Shown here: one piece after another, positions 14,028 through 23,100 of the stretch
Layout of the letters: each line of letters starts with the position of its first letter
Position numbering within the stretch: position 1 is the first letter of the stretch
Notes under the pieces: model-generated
The model's input: only the letters and a program-made list of their open reading frames with translations
Told to the model about the DNA's origin: nothing
Databases searched by the model: none
Program-made: the position numbers and the translations under genes
From: Methanobacteriota archaeon
GTDB taxonomy: Archaea; Thermoplasmatota; Thermoplasmata; Methanomassiliicoccales; UBA472
Reading direction: 5' to 3'
DNA length: 43,329 nucleotides
Assembly: GCA_029560215.1 (NCBI GenBank)
Contig: JAKPZB010000091.1
Location: 1-43,329, forward strand

Positions 14028-16172
14028 ATGTTAGACGATCCTCTGTATCTGACGATACCGATTGCAGGGCTGATAGGGTTGGCCTTCGCCGGATATCTCA
14101 CCTGGTGGATTCTCAGGAAGGACACTGGTACCCCTGAGATGAAGTCCATCAGTGATGCCATCCGCGAGGGAGCCATGGCCTACTTGGCCCGACAGTACAA
14201 GACGATCGCCATCTTCAGCATCATCCTCGGGGTCCTGATCGCCATCGGGATCAACTGGTTGACCGGAGTGGCCTTCCTGTTGGGAGCGTTCTTCTCTGCT
14301 CTCTCGGGATATATCGGAATGTATGTGTCCGTGAGCTCGAACATTAGGACTGCCAGTGCTGCCAGGCGCACACTGAACGAGGCTCTTTTGACGTCTTTCC
14401 GCGGCGGCGCCGTTTCCGGCATCGCCGTGGTCGCCTTGAGCCTGTTGGGCGTGGCCAGCATCTTCTACGTTTACCAGGGATGGCTGGTCCCCGGCGCCGG
14501 TACCGACGAAGGCTTCCGCCAGGCCCTGTTCCTGGGCGTCGGCTACGCCTTCGGTGCCTCCTTCGCTGCGCTGTTCGCCCAGCTGGGTGGCGGTATCTAC
14601 ACCAAGGCCGCCGATGTGGGCGCTGACCTGGTGGGCAAGGTCGAGGCCGGTATTCCGGAAGACGACCCGCGCAACCCCGCCGTCATAGCCGACCTGGTCG
14701 GCGACAATGTGGGAGACTGCGCCGGACGTGGCGCTGACCTGTTCGAATCCACCGCCGCCGAGAACATCGGCGCGATGATCCTTGGTCTGGCCATATATGC
14801 ATATTCCGTATCCATCGGCCACCCGAACACCGGTTGGTTCATGTTCCCACTGGTCGTCCGCGGATTCGGTCTGCTGGCCGGTCTGGTCGGAATCATGACC
14901 GTCAGGCTGCGGAACGAGGAAGAGAACCCCATGAAGGCTTTGAACCGCGGATATTACATAACCTGTGTTCTGGCCGCCCTTTTGTTCTACTTCGCCGTGG
15001 ACCAGTTGCTGGAAGGGGAGATCATCTTCTTCTACTGCGGTCTGATCGGTATCGTTCTGAGCATAGTCATCGTCTACATCACCCAGTACTACACCGCCGG
15101 TGAGTACCGCCCGGTCAGGGAGATCGCCAAGGCCTCCGAGACCGGACCGGCCACCAACATCATCACCGGTATCTCCATAGGCATGGAGACCACCGCCGCC
15201 TCCGTCGTGGCCATCGCCGCCGCTCTGATCGGTTCGTACGTCCTGGGAACCACCGCAGCCCCCAACGGAGACTACGAGTTCATCTACGGTCTCTATGGCA
15301 CCGCCGCGGCCACCATGGGTATGCTGGCCACCTGCGCATTCGTATTGGCTGAGGACACCTTCGGACCCATCACCGACAACGCCGGTGGTATCGTGGAGAT
15401 GTCTGGACAGCCCGAGGAGGTTCGCGTCAGGACCGACCGTCTGGACGCCATCGGCAACACCACCAAGGCCCTGACCAAGGGATACGCGATGGGCGCAGCC
15501 GCACTGGCCGCCTACCTGCTGTTCGGCGCCTTCTTCGAGAAGGTGGCTGAGATAAGGGGAGTCGACCTGATAACCTTCTACGAAGGCTTCACCGTCGACC
15601 TGATGCAGCCTGCGGTGTTCGTCGCCGCCATGATCGGCGCCATGCTCGTCTACCTGTTCGCCTCCCTGGCCATACGCGCCGTGGGCAAGGCCGCTGGAGA
15701 CATGATCTCCGAGGTCCGCAGGCAGTTCCGGGAGAAACCGGGCATCCTCGCCGGTACCGAGAAGCCGGACTACGCCACCTGCGTGGACATCAGCACCAAG
15801 GGCGCCCTGAAGGCCATGATCCTGCCGGGCATACTGCCCGTCGTGGTGCCGGTGATCATCGGTGTCGGCTACAGGTTCGCCTTCCCGGAGAACAACGACA
15901 TCGCCGTCATGGGAGTCGGTGCGTTCCTAATGGTCGCCACCATCTCCGGTGTGCTCATGGCCCTCTTCCTGAACAACGGGGGAGGAGCCTGGGACAACGC
16001 CAAGAAGTACATCGAGTCCAGGGGCCTTAAGGGCACCCCGCAGCACGCCGCCGGCGTGGTGGGAGACACCGTCGGAGATCCGTTCAAGGACACCGCCGGT
16101 CCCTCGCTCCACGTGCTGGTGAAGCTGCTGTCGACCATCACCCTGGTCTTCGCCGTGCTCTTCGTGGTCTGA
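14028..16172 (+). CDS. hppA: Membrane-bound proton-translocating pyrophosphatase, K+-independent type
   Basis: The 714-residue polytopic protein (about 16 membrane segments) hydrolyses pyrophosphate and pumps H+ across the cytoplasmic membrane. The catalytic signature D-V-G-A-D-L-V-G-K-V-E is near residues 203-213, followed by D-D-P-R-N-P and D-N-V-G-D-C-A-G-R-G-A-D. The C-terminal half has the matching D-T-V-G-D-P-F-K-D-T-A-G-P. G-N-T-T-K-A-L-T at 476-483 places Lys at 480 and Thr at 483, the pair that in this family marks potassium-independent H+ pumps. Potassium-dependent members have Ala at the lysine position. It is monocistronic with its own promoter and a T-rich end. It probably recovers energy from PPi released by biosynthesis, including the tRNA and acyl-CoA synthetases. 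Confidence 0.96.
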   Translation: MLDDPLYLTIPIAGLIGLAFAGYLTWWILRKDTGTPEMKSISDAIREGAMAYLARQYKTIAIFSIILGVLIAIGINWLTGVAFLLGAFFSALSGYIGMYVSVSSNIRTASAARRTLNEALLTSFRGGAVSGIAVVALSLLGVASIFYVYQGWLVPGAGTDEGFRQALFLGVGYAFGASFAALFAQLGGGIYTKAADVGADLVGKVEAGIPEDDPRNPAVIADLVGDNVGDCAGRGADLFESTAAENIGAMILGLAIYAYSVSIGHPNTGWFMFPLVVRGFGLLAGLVGIMTVRLRNEEENPMKALNRGYYITCVLAALLFYFAVDQLLEGEIIFFYCGLIGIVLSIVIVYITQYYTAGEYRPVREIAKASETGPATNIITGISIGMETTAASVVAIAAALIGSYVLGTTAAPNGDYEFIYGLYGTAAATMGMLATCAFVLAEDTFGPITDNAGGIVEMSGQPEEVRVRTDRLDAIGNTTKALTKGYAMGAAALAAYLLFGAFFEKVAEIRGVDLITFYEGFTVDLMQPAVFVAAMIGAMLVYLFASLAIRAVGKAAGDMISEVRRQFREKPGILAGTEKPDYATCVDISTKGALKAMILPGILPVVVPVIIGVGYRFAFPENNDIAVMGVGAFLMVATISGVLMALFLNNGGGAWDNAKKYIESRGLKGTPQHAAGVVGDTVGDPFKDTAGPSLHVLVKLLSTITLVFAVLFVV

Positions 16173-16193
16173 GCGAAAACCCCTTTCCATCCC

Positions 16194-16206
16194 TTTTTCT
16201 TTTTAT
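16194..16206 (+). terminator. T-rich terminator after hppA
   Basis: A run of ten T residues broken by one C, ending in AT, begins 22 bases after the hppA stop. This is typical of archaeal termination without a hairpin. Confidence 0.6.
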
Positions 16207-16243
16207 CCAGCATCCCGAACGCTTATATGCTCGATGCTCAATC

Positions 16244-16251
16244 TTTATATA
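16244..16251 (+). promoter_or_regulatory. TATA box of the rpo7 operon
   Basis: TTTATATA lies about 42 bases before the rpo7 ATG, giving a leader of about 15 bases. Confidence 0.65.
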
Positions 16252-16289
16252 ACAGATTTATCATGCCAAGGTAGTTAAGAGGATTCCTC

Positions 16290-16856
16290 ATGTACATGTT
16301 GACCCAAAGGGAAAAGGTAGTCCGCATCCCACCCAGCAGACTGGGCGATGACGTGGACGAGGTGGTCAATGAGCTGGCCCGCGAGTCCTACGAAGGCAGG
16401 ATCGAAGGGGACGACTCGCTCACCGTCATGATCAAGAACATCGAGCCCGTCGGCGAAGGCCGCATCGTGCACGGCGACGGCGCCGTCTACCAGACCGTCC
16501 GGTTCGATTCCCTGGTCTTCAAACCCATGGTCAACGAGGTCGTGGAGGGCCACGTCTGCGAGGTGCTCAAGTTCGGCGCCTTCGTCCGCTTTGGACCGTT
16601 GGACGGACTTCTGCACATCAGCCAGGTCATGGACGACCGCATGGACGCGGATGAGCAGAACCAGAGGCTCATCGGCAAGGACACCAAGCGCGAGGTCAGG
16701 ATAGGCGACCTGGTCCGCACCAGGATAGTCACCCTCTCCTTCAACGAGCGCAACCCCCGCGAGAGCAAGATCGGTCTGACCATGAGGCAGCCCGGCCTGG
16801 GCAAGAAGGAGTGGTTGGCCGAGGACCGCGCCAAGAAAGGGGGACAGGAGAAATGA
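16290..16856 (+). CDS. rpoE1: DNA-directed RNA polymerase subunit Rpo7 (RpoE')
   Basis: The 188-residue protein is the stalk subunit of archaeal RNA polymerase that, with Rpo4, aids open-complex formation and binds nascent RNA. The N-terminal RNP-like domain starts with the typical E-K-V-V-R-I-P-P. The C-terminal S1/OB domain has V-V-E-G-H-V-C-E-V-L-K-F-G-A-F-V (about 85-100) and L-L-H-I-S-Q-V. The C-terminus ends in a basic tail. The first ATG at 16290 is used, since homologs begin with M-Y. The gene order rpo7-spt4-DUF359-S24e-S27ae is common in Euryarchaeota. The spt4 start overlaps its stop (ATGA). Confidence 0.96.
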   Translation: MYMLTQREKVVRIPPSRLGDDVDEVVNELARESYEGRIEGDDSLTVMIKNIEPVGEGRIVHGDGAVYQTVRFDSLVFKPMVNEVVEGHVCEVLKFGAFVRFGPLDGLLHISQVMDDRMDADEQNQRLIGKDTKREVRIGDLVRTRIVTLSFNERNPRESKIGLTMRQPGLGKKEWLAEDRAKKGGQEK

Positions 16857-17038
16857 AGGTAGCCAAGGCCTGCAAGGTTTGCTTCGCCATCACCGAGGAG
16901 GACAAATGCCCGCTATGCGGCGGAGAGACCTCCAAGGACTGGCAGGGCTACGTGGTCATCATCGACCACACCAAGTCCGAGATAGCAAAGAGGATGAACA
17001 TTGACAAGAACGGTAAGTTCGCCCTCAAAGTGCGCTGA
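16853..17038 (+). CDS. spt4: Transcription elongation factor Spt4 (RpoE'')
   Basis: This 61-residue zinc protein forms the elongation factor Spt4/5 with Spt5 and clamps RNA polymerase on DNA. Four zinc ligands are visible: C-K-V-C at residues 7-10 and C-P-L-C-G-G near 19-22. They are followed by the conserved S-K-D-W-Q-G and the V-V-I-I-D strand. The ATG at 16853 overlaps the rpo7 stop, coupling translation of the two transcription factors. Confidence 0.96.
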   Translation: MKVAKACKVCFAITEEDKCPLCGGETSKDWQGYVVIIDHTKSEIAKRMNIDKNGKFALKVR

Positions 17039-17066
17039 TCTGGAGGTTCCCCCGAAAGGGTGGAGC

Positions 17067-17561
17067 ATGCCGGACAGCATGAGGAACGAACTGGGAATGC
17101 CATTCGGAAGCCTGTTCAAGGGCGAGGACGTCCTGAACGCGCTATCTGAATGCGACAGGGTAATAGCGGTGGGGGACGTGGTCTCCAGCACCCTTATAAA
17201 CAAGGGTGTCATCCCCCACCTGACCGTTTACGACCGGCGCAACGAGAGGAAGGAGATGGAGACGGGAGAACATCCCGCCGACCTTCTGCCGCTGCCGGAG
17301 ACGAAAGTGGAGAACCCTCCCGGATCGATAACCCCCGGACTGATCAGGGCCATGAAGGATGGCCTGGAGTCCCCGGGCAAGACCAAGGTCCGGGTGATAG
17401 GAGAGGAGGACCTGGCCGCGCTGGTGTGCGCCGCCATAGCCCCGGCGGGGTCCTGCCTCGTGTACGGTCTCCCGGGAAAGGGAGTGGTGTTGGTGCGCAC
17501 CGACGCCAAGGTCAACCAGGCGGCGCAGAGACTGATACGCTCAATGGAGGTATTGAAGTGA
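17067..17561 (+). CDS. GTP-dependent dephospho-CoA kinase (DUF359)
   Basis: The 164-residue archaeal enzyme phosphorylates dephospho-CoA with GTP, the last step of coenzyme A synthesis. Recognisable DUF359 features are the N-terminal L-G-M-P-F-G-S-L-F, V-I-A-V-G-D-V-V-S near 32-40, L-T-V-Y-D-R-R near 54-60, N-P-P-G-S-I-T near 83, and V-I-G-E-E-D-L-A near 112. It has no classical P-loop, as is known for the family. The ATG at 17067 is preferred because GGTGG lies directly upstream and homologs start here. The longer reading would overlap spt4. It sits between transcription and ribosomal protein genes, as in many Euryarchaeota. Confidence 0.9.
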   Translation: MPDSMRNELGMPFGSLFKGEDVLNALSECDRVIAVGDVVSSTLINKGVIPHLTVYDRRNERKEMETGEHPADLLPLPETKVENPPGSITPGLIRAMKDGLESPGKTKVRVIGEEDLAALVCAAIAPAGSCLVYGLPGKGVVLVRTDAKVNQAAQRLIRSMEVLK

Positions 17562-17863
17562 AGATCGAGATCGAGAGCAAGAAGCCCAACGCCCTGATGG
17601 ACCGCACCGAGGTCACCTTCAAGGCAGACCACCGCGGAGAGGGTTCCCCCAAGAGGGCCGAAGTGAAGGCGAAGCTGGCGGAGGCCCTGGCGGTCAGCAA
17701 GGACAAGGTTGTCATCGACCACATGGAGACCGAGTTCGGAATGGGCGTCAGCGCCGGGTACGCCAAGGTGTACGGCAGCGAGACGTCGGCCAAGAAGTAC
17801 GAGAAGAACTACTTGCAGGCCAGGAACGGCCTCGCTGAGAAGAAAGCGGTCAAGAAGAAGTGA
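17558..17863 (+). CDS. rps24e: Ribosomal protein S24e
   Basis: This 101-residue small-subunit ribosomal protein matches the family pattern K-x-N-x-L-M-D-R-T-E-V-x-F-x-A-D-H near the N-terminus, then the G-M-G-V-S-A-G-Y-A-K-V-Y motif (about 64-75) and a Lys-rich tail. The start is GTG at 17558, overlapping the preceding stop as GTGA, and no closer ATG exists. It belongs to the rpo7 operon. Confidence 0.96.
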   Translation: MKIEIESKKPNALMDRTEVTFKADHRGEGSPKRAEVKAKLAEALAVSKDKVVIDHMETEFGMGVSAGYAKVYGSETSAKKYEKNYLQARNGLAEKKAVKKK

Positions 17864-17873
17864 GGTGTGATCC

Positions 17874-18065
17874 ATGGCTGCCAAGAAGAAAGAGGTCAAG
17901 AAGGAAGCCCCCTCGGCGAAGAAGGACTACTACCAGGCGAAGGGGGAAAAGCTGGAACGGTTGAAGAAGAGCTGCCCCAAGTGCGGACCCGGCGTGTTCA
18001 TGGCCGAGCACAAGGACCGGACGTCCTGCGGCAAGTGCGGATACACCGAGTTCAAGAAGAAGTGA
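17874..18065 (+). CDS. rps27ae: Ribosomal protein S27ae
   Basis: This 63-residue zinc-binding ribosomal protein has C-P-K-C-G-P-G near residues 34-40 and C-G-K-C-G-Y near 52-57 as the four zinc ligands, with V-F-M-A-E-H-K-D-R between them as in homologs. The N-terminus is Lys/Ala-rich and probably reaches into rRNA. A 10-base gap follows S24e. It is the last gene of the operon before tRNA-Arg. Confidence 0.96.
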   Translation: MAAKKKEVKKEAPSAKKDYYQAKGEKLERLKKSCPKCGPGVFMAEHKDRTSCGKCGYTEFKKK

Positions 18066-18098
18066 GCGAGTCTCGATCTTCCCTTCCCGAAAGGGCGG

Positions 18099-18107
18099 GC
18101 AAATAGG
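18099..18107 (+). promoter_or_regulatory. TATA-like element of tRNA-Arg
   Basis: GCAAATAGG lies about 27 bases upstream of the tRNA 5' end, the normal archaeal spacing. Confidence 0.5.
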
Positions 18108-18128
18108 TCATGGTATCCCGATGACCGC

Positions 18129-18202
18129 GGGCCTGTAGTGTAGCTTGGATATCACTGAAGCCTCCGGAGCTTCGAACTGGGGTTCGAATCCCCACAGGCC
18201 CG
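18129..18202 (+). tRNA. tRNA-Arg (anticodon CCG)
   Basis: This 74-nt cloverleaf has acceptor arms GGGCCTG and CAGGCCC with discriminator G. The D stem is GTG/CAC. The anticodon stem GAAGC/GCTTC has loop CTCCGGA, giving anticodon CCG for the codon CGG. The T arm is TGGGG-TTCGAAT-CCCCA. No CCA end is encoded and there is no intron at the canonical site. It lies between rps27ae and the phosphomevalonate dehydratase genes on the same strand. Confidence 0.95.
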
Positions 18203-18255
18203 CCTTAACTCTTCAATCCAACACCTTCTTATCTATCGATTCTGTTCTCCTGGAC

Positions 18256-19422
18256 ATGCAGCTCACCCCGGAAGAGCAGGCCATGCTGGCCGGCAAGGAA
18301 GGCAAGGCCAAGCGCAAGGCCATGGAGCTATTGGTGGCCTTGGGGGCCATATACGGCGCCGACCGCCTCGTACCCATCACCTCCGCCCACCTCTCCGGAG
18401 TGTCCTACAAGACCATAGGCGAGGGCGGGATCGATTTCCTGGAGGAGATGGCCGCCGACGGAAAGGTGGTCGTGCCCACCACCCTAAACCCCATGGGGAT
18501 GGACGGGGAGCGGTGGAAGGAGATGGGCGTGGACCAGCATTTCGCCGACCGGCAACTGCTCATCATATCGCTCTACGAAAAGATGGGCGTGGAGGTCAAC
18601 TGCACCTGCACCCCCTATCTGCTCACCAACCGGCCGAAGGTGGGGGACCACATCGCCTGGGCGGAATCTTCGGCGCTTTCCTTCGCCAATTCCGTGCTGG
18701 GCGCCCGCACCAACCGGGAAGGTGGCCCGGGAGCCCTGGCCGCGGCCATCACCGGGCGCACCCCCAACTACGGGCTGCATCTGGACCAGAACCGCAGGGC
18801 CACCCACGTGGTGGAGGTGGAAAAGGGGATAACCAAGGACGAGTGGTCCCTGGTCGGGCACGCCGTGGGAAGGAAACTGGGGGCCTGCATACCCTTCTTC
18901 CGCGGGCTCGGCAACGACGTGAACTGCCTCAAATCCCTGGCCGCGGCCATGGCCGCCGCTGGTTCGGTGGCCATGTTCATGGTGGAGAACGCCACCCCGG
19001 AGCAGCCTGATTCGCTCGAGGGGCTGCCGGTGGTCAAGATCACCCGCCAGGACATCGAGGACACCGTCAAGCGGCTGAGAACCGGGACCAAGCCGGACCT
19101 CATCGCCATAGGCTGCCCCCATCTCTCGGAGAGGGAGATGAAGGAGCTGGCCGGTTTCCTCGACGGCAAGAGGAAGAAAGGCGATGTGGAGGTCTGGTTC
19201 TGCACCTCCAAGGGCGTGTGGCTGCGCTGCCCCAAGGAGCGGGCGGTGCTGGAGCGCTTCGGCAAGGTGCTCTGCGACACCTGCATGGTGGTGGCGCCTA
19301 TCGAGGGGAAGCACAAGGTCACCGCCAGCGATTCCGCCAAGGCCTGCGCCTACCTTCCCGGGCTGTGCTCGCAGAAGGTGTATTGCGGTTCCCGGCGCGA
19401 ACTCATGGAGCTGATGCTGTGA
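18256..19422 (+). CDS. Phosphomevalonate dehydratase large subunit (aconitase X, DUF521)
   Basis: The 388-residue catalytic subunit of the aconitase-X family would dehydrate 5-phosphomevalonate to trans-anhydromevalonate 5-phosphate in the archaeal mevalonate pathway, using an iron-sulfur cluster. Visible family features are A-H-L-S-G-V-S-Y near residue 43, C-T-C-T-P-Y near 116, the active-site region E-S-S-A-L-S-F-A-N-S-V-L-G-A-R-T-N-R-E-G near 136-155, and later cysteines near 345-380. The ATG at 18256 gives a start typical of homologs (M-x-L-T-P-E-E). It is coupled to the small subunit by a GTGA overlap. cis-3-chloroacrylate or hydroxyproline-type AcnX activities are unlikely in this context. 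Confidence 0.88.
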   Translation: MQLTPEEQAMLAGKEGKAKRKAMELLVALGAIYGADRLVPITSAHLSGVSYKTIGEGGIDFLEEMAADGKVVVPTTLNPMGMDGERWKEMGVDQHFADRQLLIISLYEKMGVEVNCTCTPYLLTNRPKVGDHIAWAESSALSFANSVLGARTNREGGPGALAAAITGRTPNYGLHLDQNRRATHVVEVEKGITKDEWSLVGHAVGRKLGACIPFFRGLGNDVNCLKSLAAAMAAAGSVAMFMVENATPEQPDSLEGLPVVKITRQDIEDTVKRLRTGTKPDLIAIGCPHLSEREMKELAGFLDGKRKKGDVEVWFCTSKGVWLRCPKERAVLERFGKVLCDTCMVVAPIEGKHKVTASDSAKACAYLPGLCSQKVYCGSRRELMELML

Positions 19423-20192
19423 AGCTGAAAGGGCGGGAGATATTCAAGGGAAAGGCGATCGGACGGCTGCTGTTATTGGACGAACCGTTCAGCTTCCTGG
19501 GCGGGGTCGACCCGAAGACCGGGCTGCTGACGGTGGCCTCCGGGCGGGAAGGGGAGAACGTGGAGAACCGTATCCTGGTCTTCCCGTACGGCAAAGGCTC
19601 CACGGTCGGTTCGTACACCATCATGGACCTGAAGAAGAACGGACACCTGCCCGCGGCCATCGTCAACGCCCAGGCGGAGACGATAGTGGCCACCGGGGCG
19701 GTCATGGCCGGAGTGCCGATGATCGACTCCATCGACCTCTCCCTGCTCCGGGACGGCGACCGGGCAGTGGTGATCGGCGACGGATTGGACATGATGGACC
19801 TGGTGGAGAAGAGAGTGGTCACCTGCGTGCTGCGCCGTAAAGGGAAGATGCTGATACTGAAGCGCAGCCAGAAGGTCGGGACCAACAGAGGCAAGTGGGC
19901 CGCGGTGAGCGGCTACATCGAGCGCGGCGAGAGGCCGGAGGAGACCGCCCTGAAGGAGGTGGCCGAGGAGACCGGGATAACCACCGCCCGGCTTGAAGGC
20001 CGGGGAGAGACGCTGCGCATCCGGGACGGAACCTACGTTTGGAGCATCTATCCCTTCCTGTTCGAGGTGGGCGACGAGGAGGTCAAGCTGGACTGGGAGC
20101 ACACCGAGTGCGCCTGGGTGGAGGTCTCGGAGCTACAGGGCTACGACACCGTCCCCGGCTTCCTCAAGGTGCTGGGATCACTGGGACTATAG
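19419..20192 (+). CDS. Phosphomevalonate dehydratase small subunit (DUF126 swivel) fused to a Nudix hydrolase
   Basis: The 257-residue protein has two domains. Residues 1-127 are the aconitase-X swivel domain, with the catalytic-serine segment G-S-T-V-G-S-Y-T-I-M-D-L at 60-71 and the A-E-T-I-V-A-T-G-A-V stretch at 86-95. Residues 132-257 are a Nudix domain whose box fits G-x5-E-x7-[RK]-E-U-x-E-E-x-G-U exactly from Gly165 to Ile187, with Lys179 in place of Arg. The dehydratase small subunit is normally a stand-alone protein of about 130-150 residues. The start is GTG at 19419 within GTGA. The Nudix partner could hydrolyse a nucleotide or an isoprenoid diphosphate, and the fusion to a mevalonate enzyme favours a link to isopentenyl phosphate/diphosphate balance. 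That is inference. The 3' end overlaps ileS by 6 bases. Confidence 0.88.
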   Translation: MKLKGREIFKGKAIGRLLLLDEPFSFLGGVDPKTGLLTVASGREGENVENRILVFPYGKGSTVGSYTIMDLKKNGHLPAAIVNAQAETIVATGAVMAGVPMIDSIDLSLLRDGDRAVVIGDGLDMMDLVEKRVVTCVLRRKGKMLILKRSQKVGTNRGKWAAVSGYIERGERPEETALKEVAEETGITTARLEGRGETLRIRDGTYVWSIYPFLFEVGDEEVKLDWEHTECAWVEVSELQGYDTVPGFLKVLGSLGL

Positions 20193-23100
20193 CGTCCCGT
20201 CCACTTCCTTCTCCAGCAGGTTCAGCTCGTTGGCGTCCAGGGTGGAAGGGTTCAGCACCATCATCATGATGGAGTTGTTTATGGCCACCTGGTCCCTCAG
20301 CGACTGGACGAAGCGCAGCACGGTGAGGAAGTTGTTGTTGGTTATCAGGTACTCCAACCCATCCAGCAGCACCACGCCCTGCCCCTGGGTCAGGAACTGC
20401 TCGAGCGAGTAGTTCAGCTTCTCCAGGTCCTTGGGGCGCAGGCTGTCCTCCTTGCCCACGTTGCTCAGCCAAACGATCGGGGTCTCGCCCAGTTCGTACT
20501 TGCCGCGGATCTTCACCGGGTAGTTGCGGGTGATGCAGAATCCCCGCTTGCCCTTCTTCAACTGTTCCATGAACAGCTCGTACGAGCGGTCGGAACGGTC
20601 GTCCTTGATCAGGTAGCTGTATCCATCCTGCAGTCCCTGGACCTTGGGCGCTTCCGTTTCCTCCTCTACGACCTCCACCCGCAGCGAGGCGCCGCAGGAA
20701 GGGCAGTTCAGGTCCTTGGCGGATACCTCCCGCCCACACTTGGCGCAGGGGGTGCAGCGCTGGAAGCCTCCGTCGGCGATATACCTCAGTATCTCGTCGA
20801 TGGTCTTGCTCCCCAGCCCGGGGACGCTCTTCAGCTCTTCCCGGTCGGCCGCCTGCAGCCGGTCCAATGAATCGTATCCAGCATCGTATAGCATCTCTGC
20901 CTTGAGCTCGTTCATGCGCGGAATGCGCAAGAGGTAAGGCGCCATCTCCGCCTTGTCCATGGTCTTGCCGGTGCCCTCCGGGACGGCCTTGCAGACCTCG
21001 ACGGCGCGGTCGGAGTGGTGCAGCGCCCGGCGCACGTCGGCCTTGGGCAGCTTGGTCATCTCCTCGATCTTGTCCTCGCCCAACTGCTTCAGGTCGGCCT
21101 CGGTGCGAACCCCGGCGTCCACCAGGGCCTCGGCGGCCTTGGCGGTTATCCCGGGTATCTTGGCCAGCTCCTTGATGGAATCCTTCAGGTTCATGGAGGT
21201 GATGCCCATCTCCACTTTCTCCCCCTCGATCTCCCACTTGCCGACCTGGTCGCCGTGGACCTCCATCACCAGTTCCAGGGATTTGGAGCGCACCTCGGAC
21301 ATGATGTGCTGCTTCCACATCTTGATGTATTCCGCCAACTTCGCGTCGGCGCGGACCTCAACCTTGATGAACTCCTCGACGTCCAGCTTCATCTCCTTGC
21401 GGGTCTGCTGGATCCGGCGTATGATCTCCCGGGAGAACCCTTCCGCCTCGATCTCACGGGTGACCTCGAAGTCCAGGTAGAGCTCGCCGCCGCTGAATGT
21501 GGCGGCGTAGACGTCCTTGGGAAGGGAAACGGTGAAGGATACCATGTTCGGCTCGATCTTCACCAGCTGCCCCTCGATCCCCAGGGAATACTCGCCCCGC
21601 TGCATGCTCTCCTTGATCAGTCCGGCCGGCCGGCTCTGCAGCAGCACCGCGATCTTGGAGGCCCATTGCCGATACACCTTCCCGATGGCCATGGGGTTCG
21701 GCACGACGTTGAGAACGGTCTCCGACCACTCCTCGCCGGTGCCCACGTACTCGACCTCCTTGACATTGGCCTGGGACTTGAGAATGTCCTCCAGGGCGCG
21801 CAATGCGATAAGGGTGTCGTTGCTGTCGACCTTGATCACCACCCTTTTCATCGGCCAGCGCAGCTTGACGTTCTTCAGCTGTCTCTCCCGGGTGACCGTC
21901 TCCACGATCTCCTGGACCATGGACATGGCCTTCTCCAGGCGTTCGTCGACCTTGGTCAGGTCGCTGTTGGGCCAGTCCATCATGTGCACCGTCGGCTTGG
22001 AGCCGTCCATGTGCCGGTAGACCTCCTCGGCCAGATGCGGACATATCGGCGCCAGCAGCAGCGTGGTCTCCATTATCGCGTCGTATAGCGTGCGATAGGC
22101 GGCCAGCTTCCCGGCGTCACCCTCCTCGCTCCACATGCGGTCCCTGATCAATCGAACGTACCATCTCGACAGATCGTCCAGTATGTACTCTTCCAAGGCC
22201 CTTCCGGCCTTGTGCAGCTCCAGGGCGTTCACCTGGCGGGTGAACTCGTTCTTGAGCTTCTCGGTGCGGGAGATGAGCCAGATGTCCTCCTGTTTGAGAT
22301 GCGCGCGCACCGCCTCCTTGGTGATGCGCTGCGGCTCGAAGCGGTCGATGGCCATGTAGGTGGTGGCGAAGTTGACCACGTTCCAGAAGACGTTCAAGGT
22401 CTTGCGGGCGTTCTTCACCCCCTCCATCTGGAAGGGGATGTCCTCCCAAGGGGCGGAGGTCTTCAGCAGGTAGAAGCGAAGGGCGTCGGCCCCGTGCTCC
22501 TTGATGACCTTGCCCGGCTCGACCACGTTGCCCTTGCTCTTGGACATGGGCTGGCCTTGGCCGTCCAGCATCCATCCGTGCATCAGCACCGATTCGTATG
22601 GAGCGCGTCCGAAGGCGATCACGCCCGCGGCGAGCTGCGAATAGAACCATCCCCTGGTCTGATCGTGAGCTTCGACGATGAACTTGGCCGGCCAGAGCCG
22701 CTCGAAAGCGTCCCGCCTCTTGGGGAATCCCAGCTGCGCCCACGAGGCCACGGCCGAATCGAACCAAACGTCCAGAACGTCCGGCACCCGGCTCATCTTG
22801 CCCCCGCACTTGGGGCAGACCAGCTTGACGGAGTCTATCCAGGGGCGGTGAAGCTCCATGTCCTCCACGTAGCCTTCGGCTCCCTTGAGCTCGTCGGTCA
22901 TGCCCACCACCCGTATCTCTCCGCAGGAACAGGTCCAGACCGGGATGGGTATGCCCCAGTACCTCTGCCGGGAGATGCACCAGTCGCGGGCGTTCATGGC
23001 CCAGTCGTATTCGCGGGAGGACCCGGCCCAGTCCGGGGTCCAGCGGACCTTCTCGATCTCCTCCAGCATCTGGTTCTTGACCTGGGTGACCCGCAGGAAC

